From IMG/VR virus record IMGVR_UViG_3300042446_002147, positions 59,770 through 123,769 of that record: 64,000 bases of DNA; one strand, written 5' to 3'. This document shows, in pieces, positions 18,401 to 25,792 of the stretch. Origin of the DNA: a virus. Position 1 is the first letter of the stretch, and every line of letters begins with the position of its first letter. The position numbers were made by a program, and so were the translations under genes. The notes beneath the pieces were generated by a model. The model had not been told where the DNA came from. It saw nothing but the letters and a program-made list of their open reading frames with translations, and ran no database searches.

Positions 18401-21400
18401 CATCAATAAACCTTTCATTGGTAACTCCAAAATGTAAGGTGATAAATTTAATAGATTCTAATATTTCTGGTTATAAGACTTTCACTATACAGGCTCCTAA
18501 TGATTCGGGTGATATATTTAATGGCAAATCTTTAATTTTACAAACAACGGGGTCAATAATAGCAACACCAACAGTGACTTCTTTCTCTGGAGGATTAAAC
18601 CAGAGAGAAGAATATCTTTCATATGATTTTAATACAATTCCAAATTCCATAATGAAATATTGGGGTACTAAGAGATTATCATGGGATACATTTGAAGATT
18701 TTGAATTCCAAAAAGCATATGCTCACACTTGGGATATGTATGATTACCATAATGATTGGTTAGGTGGATTTGATTTATACTCTTTACAGTATGGTGACAG
18801 AGTGAAAGTTACTGATGATTCTACGGGTATTGTATTTGGAGAAACAGATTCACCTATTAATAGTTATTTGGATCTTTCCGAAGCTGCAGATCAACTTAAT
18901 GATTCAATCGATGATAATATAAAAAGATTTGATTATATAGTTAGAGGATTTTCTGAATTACCAAATAGGTTTTACCCTAATGGCGATCCTATATCTCCAG
19001 ATTTAAGTACTAATCCTGGACCTCAAAATATTAGATCTACATTTTATAAAATCCCTGAATACTCACCTGTAGCATTTTTACCTACAGGAATTGCTTGGGA
19101 TGGTGATGGGGATATATGGATAACAGGAGAAGACGTAGTAAAATTTGATGGTGCTAATTATGTTACATATAATTCTGCTAACAGTGTTTTACCAGGGATT
19201 GGCCTATCTACTAATTGTATAAAAATAGACAGAAACGATGTTAAATGGATTGGTTTAGAAAATAGCCTTAATCCGCTTGTTAAAATAGATGATAAGGATC
19301 CCACAAATAGCATTGCATATTCTGTTAGTGATTTTGTTGATAATGGTGGTAATCCAGTTTCTCCAGTAATAGCTTCGAGTATACATGCAATTGAAATAAA
19401 TCCGCAGTCGGGAGATATATTTGCTGCATTTGTTTGTAATGCTTCACCTTCCTATGATGGACTTTTATTCTACGATTCATATGCTAAATCGTGGCATCTT
19501 TATACGGTATTAAATTCTAATATTCCTTCTGATAATATAAGAGATATTAGATTGGAATATTACGGAATAAATAAATGGTATCTTTGGATTGCTACTGATA
19601 CAGGTCTTTCTAAATTTAATGGTGTAGATTTTAAAAATTACGACACAACAAATTCTGGTATTCCTTCCAATTCAATTTATTCTATAGAGCTTGATTCATT
19701 GAATCATAAATGGTTAGGCACAGCAGATGGATTAGTTTATTGGGATAATATAAGATGGGCAGTATGGAATAATGCTACTAATCCTGAACTATCTTTAGGT
19801 ACATTCGGTAATATAGTGGAAACTGGAAATGCTAATATATGGTTTACTATAGATCCTTCAACTTCTCCTGGAGACACAGAATTATATTTCTTTGACGGAT
19901 ACTTTTTCACTAAAGTACTATATAGAAATGACGGAACAACATTAATAAATCCTTGCAATATATTTCATGGAAAAACTCTTCTTTCTGCTCCTTGGAAAAC
20001 TATTAAAAATGGTGAAACCACTTACCCTAAAAATTTACTACTTGTTACAGATCTTGGAGAACTTGCTAAGATTGATTATGTGATACCACATATACATGCC
20101 ACTTCAAAATTTCCGGGCACACAAGGATGGGATTTCGTTTATCATGATACTTCTACACCTTTACCTGCGGTTCAATACATTTATAATGGAGGCATTGGAT
20201 TCTCTCAATTAGGATTTAACTTTATTATAGGTAACGGAGGAGACAATCTCACACTAAACTCTGATTACACTAGACCTGTCATGCCTAACGTAGATAAATA
20301 CTCTTGGTATAAGCCTATTTGGCAGCGTTATAACATACATAAACTGAAAGACCAGTTTCCATCTTTAAACCTTAACGATGTCTTCTTATACGCTCCGCTA
20401 CGAGATATTATAGAGGGAAAAGCAACCAAAGAAAGTTACTGGAGAAATTCACAAATAGAAAGAATAGCACAGAAGAAGTCTAGAAATCTTTTTGAGAATT
20501 TTGAATGGATAATCACATTGGGGAATAGCCAACCAGATCAAGGTGTTAAAGTCACCGTTGATAAAGAAGGCGATGTGATTGCAATAGGAGACTTTCAAGG
20601 AACAATATTCATGGGAGAGGTTAATAACATAGGTACACAGGACGTTTATTTAACTAGTGCAGATTCTGGTGTTTATATTAGTAAGTATAATAAAGGAGGG
20701 GTTTTACAGTGGGCAAGATCCATCTCTACAACTTCACCACAAGGACCGATATATGCTAGATCGGTTACGACCGATGTAAATTCTAATGTTTATGTAGCAA
20801 GTGATAACAATCTTACTGGATTCATAGAAATTGATAAGTATAATAGTTCTGGGCTTCTTTTAAACACTGTTAATATACCAATATCTCCCGATCAATTCTT
20901 AGGTGATATTAAAGTTGATAAGTACGAGAACATTTATATCTGTGGAGGATTCCAAGGCACATTAAATCTAGGAATTCACACCTTGTCATCGTCACAGGAT
21001 GTAGGATTTATTGCTAAAATGGATTCAACCCTAAATTTTGTATGGGCAAAAGAACTAGACTCTACTACCTATTCAAGAGCTTATGAATTAACTATTATGA
21101 ATGAGTCTGATATTTATATTACTGGATTATTCCAAAATGATATAGATCTAGGAGCTATTTCTTTAACAGGAGTCGGTATTCCTGATATGTTTGTTGGTAA
21201 ATTTTACTCAGGGGATGGTGCTTGTATATGGGCAGAATCATTTGCTTATGATGCTTCAACATCTTTCGTTTCTCCTTCTATTTGTTTAGATCCTAAGGGA
21301 CATATATTAATTACAGGATCTTTCCAAGGAACTATGACAATACAGAATAGCAAAATCACATCATTCCCTGGATACGATGATATATTTGTTGTTAAAATTC

Positions 21401-22245
21401 TTTCAACTGGGAAATTAATATGGCTTAAAATGTGCGGAGGAGCATCAGGAGACACTTCCCATGATATAGAAAGCGATTCAGAAGAGAATGTTTATATAAC
21501 AGGATCTTATACATCTGGTTCTTATTTTTCACCAGAGGAGATTGATTCAAGAGGAGGCACAGACATATACTTAACTAAATTTAATAAAGACGGAACTTTA
21601 GTAGATATAGTTACTGCTGGCGGAATTAATAATGATTCGGGTGCAGATCTTGTACTTGATTCAGAGGAGAATATTTATATAACAGGTTACTTTGAAGGCG
21701 AAGCTGAATTTTCACCTTATGTAGTTACATCTCCTCCCGGAGGTAGTCTTGATGCTTTCTTGGGTAAAATACCAAAGGAAAGATTTAATTCAGGCTATAA
21801 GATAGGAGCAGTTCAATCTTGGTTAGGGTCTCATTCATGGGCATGGAAGGAAGAAAAATTCTTCCAAGAAGAATTTGAAATACCTTTAGCTACCACTATA
21901 TTTATAAATCCTATTGATTCTTTAGTACCTGGTAAGAAAGATCATATATGGACTTTAACTGATACTGAAACAGGGGAAGTCATAGCTAAGATTAGAAAGA
22001 CACCATATTTTATATGGACATTTGTAAATTCCGGATTTTATACAATCTCTTGTGAATTACAGGATGCTAATGGTAATCTTTATCAAACTGAGCACAAAGG
22101 AAAAATTAGAGTGATAGATCATAAAAATCCTACTGCTGGTGATTTAATTCCCGAGATAGTTAATCCTGAAGATTATCTTCTGAGATCAATATATTATGAT
22201 AGAAAAGAAATGGGGTTTCCGCCTTTGTCTAAATTTGAAATTTAA
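15481..22245 (+). CDS. Giant wedge/fibre protein (2254 aa) with beta-propeller repeats and PKD-like domain
   Basis: It follows gp25 and gp6, roughly where T4 carries gene 7 after gene 6. The first ~450 residues look like a wedge scaffold (LFNAIKFFGYYDLRVKEYW). Residues ~1200-1500 hold propeller-type repeats (GIAWDGDGDIWITGEDVVKF, NDVKWIGLE, KWYLWIATDTGLSKFNG). Residues ~1680-2097 hold a second set with units ending in ENIYITGYFEG, ENVYITGSYTS or GDVIAIGDFQG, like SBBP repeats. Residues ~2135-2214 look PKD-like (HIWTLTDTETGEV, then GFYTISCELQDANGN). Propeller domains are common in adhesion proteins, so a combined wedge and receptor-binding role is plausible. The C-terminal stop is 8 bases from the convergent minus-strand gene. 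Confidence 0.65.
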   Translation: MTTQNLLFFNKKGDQYNFQWNGNYWEGAVLFPIVSEKLFEVDNIFIIEKFLDLSSDIKYGYPHAELTSPGSPVWRTRWESDYDGTTDVSSTIYTYELGVDSVLDAPVLVKANSVEFYPELVPGDTISSPEGIVVTSDITSSSMQINIALNSDSEGIYDRTLIFEDYTDPNNPATILRVSFHGEVEGEDSRLAVMLGNFGREFTKSDAFIVRDGDIKEPLPDYEIINKKRKELLLEGESIFPYLGSYKSLFNAIKFFGYYDLRVKEYWLNIKTDTADTLTPLQQNNNILNQLAKPNMQGESSLELISSLLKDENQGKFKQVEVYGKRKDGTFGLKKQFEEIFPTKSYKKTSLFGLFYDINRVVEGQDEDQYGYPIVEDSFVFSPEEVLIKLFGLKERLKRDYLPLNARIVDITGEGVYFNIYKTRGWTDVLDVSEVKAGIQVDFSVFPKEGYIEDLRVFYTKPNQSGILYPAVNGTELGISYYGNTVDPYSYFQEYPISAIPLLKTAVDSYYQDIDNGEMPKFLGDGDYNPPGYKLFSDGSDYVLPAGCPVIIKNNTFNLSWDETGVSWRSLDSTVTTTPLEVADYNSTTSSNPGGQLQIVNSTTSLILDPSLPNGININIGTGKDWFDTTLPETLFVRIESIDSPGNLYLGYVSAGDYNTVTGNLFVQVVYTRGTGTYANWNVTPTNIGFSAYTFEYYENFVQSGGFYSWDRLPYLDFYEIEWTIYKEDSRPYYFQIRGKLPELETLVHFLPYDGNYNVKCRVWDTLNSISLGIKRSVIKVNKRQIELNTLTRFRESEVYDWNNVPLKWESYPSQWIFPVENTNKILDISDFIQKYPEYSNNFSEGQTCEILTKLPEVKATSTFDISIIKINITNIVSPYNSGYSLAVVTTTTPHGYTTGDTVWIYDSVGAPYGQFPIIVTGTNTYEIPQIITTSITGGYSYGAGSIKVIADSIVIADCNFMGDLNSTCSLIYSSINLSLVTPKCKVINLIDSNISGYKTFTIQAPNDSGDIFNGKSLILQTTGSIIATPTVTSFSGGLNQREEYLSYDFNTIPNSIMKYWGTKRLSWDTFEDFEFQKAYAHTWDMYDYHNDWLGGFDLYSLQYGDRVKVTDDSTGIVFGETDSPINSYLDLSEAADQLNDSIDDNIKRFDYIVRGFSELPNRFYPNGDPISPDLSTNPGPQNIRSTFYKIPEYSPVAFLPTGIAWDGDGDIWITGEDVVKFDGANYVTYNSANSVLPGIGLSTNCIKIDRNDVKWIGLENSLNPLVKIDDKDPTNSIAYSVSDFVDNGGNPVSPVIASSIHAIEINPQSGDIFAAFVCNASPSYDGLLFYDSYAKSWHLYTVLNSNIPSDNIRDIRLEYYGINKWYLWIATDTGLSKFNGVDFKNYDTTNSGIPSNSIYSIELDSLNHKWLGTADGLVYWDNIRWAVWNNATNPELSLGTFGNIVETGNANIWFTIDPSTSPGDTELYFFDGYFFTKVLYRNDGTTLINPCNIFHGKTLLSAPWKTIKNGETTYPKNLLLVTDLGELAKIDYVIPHIHATSKFPGTQGWDFVYHDTSTPLPAVQYIYNGGIGFSQLGFNFIIGNGGDNLTLNSDYTRPVMPNVDKYSWYKPIWQRYNIHKLKDQFPSLNLNDVFLYAPLRDIIEGKATKESYWRNSQIERIAQKKSRNLFENFEWIITLGNSQPDQGVKVTVDKEGDVIAIGDFQGTIFMGEVNNIGTQDVYLTSADSGVYISKYNKGGVLQWARSISTTSPQGPIYARSVTTDVNSNVYVASDNNLTGFIEIDKYNSSGLLLNTVNIPISPDQFLGDIKVDKYENIYICGGFQGTLNLGIHTLSSSQDVGFIAKMDSTLNFVWAKELDSTTYSRAYELTIMNESDIYITGLFQNDIDLGAISLTGVGIPDMFVGKFYSGDGACIWAESFAYDASTSFVSPSICLDPKGHILITGSFQGTMTIQNSKITSFPGYDDIFVVKILSTGKLIWLKMCGGASGDTSHDIESDSEENVYITGSYTSGSYFSPEEIDSRGGTDIYLTKFNKDGTLVDIVTAGGINNDSGADLVLDSEENIYITGYFEGEAEFSPYVVTSPPGGSLDAFLGKIPKERFNSGYKIGAVQSWLGSHSWAWKEEKFFQEEFEIPLATTIFINPIDSLVPGKKDHIWTLTDTETGEVIAKIRKTPYFIWTFVNSGFYTISCELQDANGNLYQTEHKGKIRVIDHKNPTAGDLIPEIVNPEDYLLRSIYYDRKEMGFPPLSKFEI

Positions 22246-22253
22246 TAATTATT

Positions 22254-22526
22254 TCAATAACATTCATCTATTAATTTAGCCAATTTTATATCCTTTTCAG
22301 TTATTATATCTCCTGCATCATGAGTTGATAACTTGAGAGATATTTTGTTATAAATCCAATTAATTTCGGGATGATGTTTTTCCTCTTCACATATTATTGA
22401 AATCTCATTTATAAATTTTAAAGCCTGTTTAAAATCCTGAAAATTAAAATTTCTTTCCAGTTTATTATAAACTTCTGTCCAATCGGAATTTGATTGGAAT
22501 TTTTTATATGTCTTTAGATTTATCAT
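22254..22526 (-). CDS. Pterin-4a-carbinolamine dehydratase (PCD/DCoH family)
   Basis: The family signature is nearly complete: FNFQDFKQALKFINEIS, then EEEKHHPEINWIYNKI, then LKLSTHDAGDIITEKDIKLA. The catalytic histidines are H51, H52 and H69 in the 90-residue version. PCD recycles 4a-hydroxytetrahydrobiopterin after aromatic amino-acid hydroxylation, and some family members act as binding or assembly factors. A start seven codons upstream (22547) is possible but overlaps the previous gene; I chose 22526 because it gives MINLKTYKKF, which fits the shared capsid-targeting-like peptide. It is the last gene of a three-gene minus-strand unit. A phage PCD with such an N-terminus is unusual. Confidence 0.8.
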   Translation of the reverse strand: MINLKTYKKFQSNSDWTEVYNKLERNFNFQDFKQALKFINEISIICEEEKHHPEINWIYNKISLKLSTHDAGDIITEKDIKLAKLIDECY

Positions 22527-22536
22527 ATTATTAAAA

Positions 22537-24057
22537 TTATATAACATACCGTGAAACTAATCCTTTATACCAGTTTATTTCGCCTTGATCTATTTTATAG
22601 TTTTCTCCCTTTATAAGTTGGTTATCTTTAGTAAATTCGGGACTTTCAAAATATGAAATTAACTCTCCTGGTTTAATTGCCTCTATTTTATCAATACAAT
22701 CGCTGTTAATTAATGTTATTTCAACGCTCTGACCGTTCACTGTTTCATTTCCTGAGTGATAACCAGACATTCCGCAAATACTAGCTAATTTGTATTCTCT
22801 TTGGTCTATATCGCTATCGCTTTTATGGAAAAACTTAGTTCCTTTTTTTAGTGTTATTTTATAAACTGTTGGAAATAAATTTTGAGATAAATTCGGGATA
22901 GGCCTATCAGCATCTAATCCGAATCTCAAATAGCAATAATAGAAAGCATATGGTATATTATTAGTTACATACATAACTTTTCCTGAAACCCTTTCCCTAT
23001 ATCCTCCTTCTTTATTGATAAGGTATGATACATTTTCTAAATTAAGATTATTAAAGTTTTGCCCAGAATAAACAATATTTCCACCAATTAATCCATCTTC
23101 ACTTTTTATGGCCACTTTAGTATCTTCAGTTCCTATTTCAACATATTCCATTCCATTCACATAATCCAAATTATTCATTGTCATATCCAATGCCATCTCT
23201 GATATTGTTTTATCTTTCAGATTTTCCTCAGCCCATGTTAATAAGTCCATACCCCATCCCGAAATTTGAAAGTTGGGTTTATCTGGTATTATAGACATAC
23301 CCCGTGACTTATTGAAGAGTTCTTCGTATCTACTTTGGACTTTATCATAGAGTTCAACTGTATTTACAAATTCGCCCGAGTTCCATTCAAAGCTTTTTAA
23401 TTTATGATTTAACTCAATAGTATAAGCCTTGAATCTCTTAAATATGTCTGTTTCTAATATTTTTTTGTTTCCATCAGAAGCATTAAATTTATCTATAAAA
23501 GCATATGTGTCTCTGTTCTTAAAATTAGGACTCCCGTCGATACAGCTAAAGAATTTATTAAACTCTTCTTTTTTTGATTCAAAATCATTTTTTATAAATG
23601 AAGAAATTTTGTTATATTTAGCGACATCTTCATTATATTTTTCTAACTCTTTAGTTAGTTTATTTTTTTGAACTACTTCTTTTATATTATCATATTCTCT
23701 AATTATGTATTGATAGAGTGAGCTAATATACATAATTAGATATTCGGCATCATCTGATGATATTTCTCCTAGTTCTGAATACCAATCACCTGAATCGAGT
23801 ATGGTTTTAAATTTCTCACGTAACCTAATAGCTATGTTCGAGCCTCCTTGATTATTTTTATCTATTTTTTGCTGTAGTCTATCGGAAAATTCTTTCTTTT
23901 CTTCGTCATTTAATCCCTCGTAAATGTCTCTTAATAGCTTTACCTGAGCATTTATTTCTTTTCTATCGGCTCCGGTAAAGCTCCTAGCTATTTTACTAAA
24001 AATGCCTTCATTAACATTACTATCGATAAAATCATTAAAACTTTTTATTCTTTTCAT
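22537..24057 (-). CDS. Large protein with capsid-targeting-like N-terminus, possible ART-like C-terminal domain
   Basis: 506 residues. It begins MKRIKSFNDFIDSNVNE|G, the shared peptide, followed by IFSKIARSFTG. Residues ~40-270 are charged and coiled-coil rich. The C-terminal ~200 residues are mixed alpha/beta. The segment VMYVTNNIPYAFYYCYLRFG followed by TVYKITLKKGTKFF has the shape of an ADP-ribosyltransferase-like fold (strand, helix packing on it, then strand), as in Arr and related toxins. I cannot locate a convincing R-S-E or H-Y-E triad, so this is a weak guess. T4 Alt is an ADP-ribosyltransferase that is packaged in the capsid, which makes the combination worth testing. It is 9 bases downstream of phoH in the same unit. 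Confidence 0.5.
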   Translation of the reverse strand: MKRIKSFNDFIDSNVNEGIFSKIARSFTGADRKEINAQVKLLRDIYEGLNDEEKKEFSDRLQQKIDKNNQGGSNIAIRLREKFKTILDSGDWYSELGEISSDDAEYLIMYISSLYQYIIREYDNIKEVVQKNKLTKELEKYNEDVAKYNKISSFIKNDFESKKEEFNKFFSCIDGSPNFKNRDTYAFIDKFNASDGNKKILETDIFKRFKAYTIELNHKLKSFEWNSGEFVNTVELYDKVQSRYEELFNKSRGMSIIPDKPNFQISGWGMDLLTWAEENLKDKTISEMALDMTMNNLDYVNGMEYVEIGTEDTKVAIKSEDGLIGGNIVYSGQNFNNLNLENVSYLINKEGGYRERVSGKVMYVTNNIPYAFYYCYLRFGLDADRPIPNLSQNLFPTVYKITLKKGTKFFHKSDSDIDQREYKLASICGMSGYHSGNETVNGQSVEITLINSDCIDKIEAIKPGELISYFESPEFTKDNQLIKGENYKIDQGEINWYKGLVSRYVI

Positions 24058-24066
24058 CTAAAATAA

Positions 24067-24768
24067 TTATAAAGTGTATTCCCTATAAACCTCTAGCATT
24101 GCGGGTACAATAGGGTGTCTATGGTTTTTCTTAAGAGTTATCACATTAACCCCTTCAACTCTTGCAGCAAGGGTATTCATAAAGTCAAGCCCGGAGTCTT
24201 TTTTATTTTTTAAATCTATTTGAGATGTGTCTCCACATATTATCATTTTAGAACCAATTCCAAGTCTTCCTAGTACCATTTCCATTTGGCTCATTGTTAC
24301 GTTTTGAGCTTCATCTACAATCACACAAGAATTAACTAGAGTTCTACCTCTCATGAAGGGGAAAGGTAAAATTTCTATAATTCCTTCACTAAGTAATTTT
24401 TCAATTTTAGTTTTGTCATAGACCATTTCTAAATTAGCGTAGATAGGAGCTAACCATGGATCCATTTTTTCTTTTAAATCCCCTGGAAGAAATCCTATAT
24501 CCTCTTTTGCTACTGTGGGTCTAGTAATAACTAGCTTTTCAATCTCCCTATTAAATAGCATATCTAGAGCTATTTGCACTGCTAGAAGCGTTTTACCTGA
24601 TCCAGCTGCTCCTTTAAGAACACTAACTGGATTGGCCAAAATAATAGCTTTAGCTTCTTTTTGCTCTTCGTTTAGATTAATTTTAAATTTAATAGGATTT
24701 TTAGGTTTCCTTTTTTGAGTCCAATTGCTTCCTGTAGTCATAGATTTTTTATTTTTTTTAAGAAACAT
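24067..24768 (-). CDS. phoH: PhoH-like ATPase
   Basis: 233 residues, typical of phage PhoH. Residues 53-60 are the Walker A motif GAAGSGKT, followed by LLAVQIALDML. Family motifs follow in order: KLVITRPTVAKEDIGFLPGD, then ILPFPFMRGRTL, then the Walker B CVIVDEAQN, then ICGDTSQIDL and the C-terminal KKNHRHPIV. PhoH proteins are predicted RNA-directed ATPases or helicases and are common in T4-like phages. It is the first gene of the minus-strand unit, divergent from the fibre gene at 24853. Confidence 0.92.
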   Translation of the reverse strand: MFLKKNKKSMTTGSNWTQKRKPKNPIKFKINLNEEQKEAKAIILANPVSVLKGAAGSGKTLLAVQIALDMLFNREIEKLVITRPTVAKEDIGFLPGDLKEKMDPWLAPIYANLEMVYDKTKIEKLLSEGIIEILPFPFMRGRTLVNSCVIVDEAQNVTMSQMEMVLGRLGIGSKMIICGDTSQIDLKNKKDSGLDFMNTLAARVEGVNVITLKKNHRHPIVPAMLEVYREYTL

Positions 24769-24825
24769 ATTCTATGTTTCTTTCTTTAATGATTGTCCTG
24801 TCTTTTTCTATTGTAAGTAATACAG

Positions 24826-24835
24826 GATATATATC
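24826..24835. promoter_or_regulatory. Palindromic GATATATATC element between divergent units
   Basis: GATATATATC is its own reverse complement, so it shows the recurrent GATATATA element on both strands. It lies 17 bases before the plus-strand ATG at 24853 and 57 bases before the phoH start at 24768. Just upstream, TCCTGT at 24796-24801 can pair with ACAGGA at 24822-24827. A shared bidirectional promoter or operator is the simplest reading. Confidence 0.45.
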
Positions 24836-24852
24836 AAAAAAAGGAAAATCAA

Positions 24853-25776
24853 ATGGCAATCACAATTACTGAAATTCTTGGAACCGATTCAATTTCAGGT
24901 TCTAGATTAACTATCAATGCTAACTTTTTGTTGCTTGAGAATGCTTATAATGATTTAGAAAACACATTTAATATAAACGTGTTGACTGGATCACTTGACG
25001 TATCTAGCGCAACAAATGGGCAAATTAAAGCAAAATCATTACTGGCTAACAGCTTAGTTATGCCTGCTTCTGGTTCACCTACTATACAACTATATGGAAC
25101 AGGAGCTAGTGGAGGTTACATTATAGCTTCTAGCACAGTTGTAGGAGCTACTGGTATATTCTCTAATGTTCTACAATCAAACACTTTATCTGCTTCAGGA
25201 ACAGCTACATTTGGAGCTACTGCAACATTTAATAGTGTGCTAAATGTGGAAGGAAGAATGAGTATCGGAGCGTCCGGTAATTTTGTTAACACTAACAGAA
25301 AAGCCACCGTGGGTTCTTCTACTGCTTTTCCTAATACACCAGGAGCAGGTGTTACTGGAACTTACTCAACCCCTTACCAATTAACTTTAACGGAAAATGT
25401 TATTTATATACAATCAAATTATGTTTCGAGTGCGTCAGCTGATGCTGGATTTACTACAGGTTTTTTCTTTTACGCTACAACAGGCGCTGGAGCAACTGCT
25501 TCTGATATTCCTGCAGGTTATACTGTAACATTAGTCGACACAGCAACTTCCGCAGGAAAAATTGCTACTGGAGTTACTGGGGGTACTTCTCCTTATTATA
25601 CTGGATTTTCAACTGGTGGAAGTGAAGGTGATTACACGGATCCTTTTATACAAACATCGGGAAATCCTTATAAAACATCATTAACTATTATGTGGGAGCC
25701 AAGAATAGGTCAATCAGGAGCTTCACAAAAAGGATCTTGGGTGGTTGTTAACTCTACATCTGGATTTACATTCTAA
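24853..25776 (+). CDS. Short tail fibre / baseplate fibre-like protein
   Basis: 307 residues, rich in Gly, Ser, Thr and Ala with beta-helix-like periodicity (GTATFGATATFNSVLNVEGR, then RMSIGASGNFV), a composition typical of phage fibres. The C-terminal ~130 residues (from YQLTLTENVIYIQSNYVSSA) look like a compact tip domain. It has its own promoter-like element 17 bases upstream. Next to large structural genes, it probably forms a short fibre or a fibre attachment protein. No receptor-binding motif can be named. Confidence 0.55.
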   Translation: MAITITEILGTDSISGSRLTINANFLLLENAYNDLENTFNINVLTGSLDVSSATNGQIKAKSLLANSLVMPASGSPTIQLYGTGASGGYIIASSTVVGATGIFSNVLQSNTLSASGTATFGATATFNSVLNVEGRMSIGASGNFVNTNRKATVGSSTAFPNTPGAGVTGTYSTPYQLTLTENVIYIQSNYVSSASADAGFTTGFFFYATTGAGATASDIPAGYTVTLVDTATSAGKIATGVTGGTSPYYTGFSTGGSEGDYTDPFIQTSGNPYKTSLTIMWEPRIGQSGASQKGSWVVVNSTSGFTF

Positions 25777-25792
25777 TTAAGAAAAATAATCA

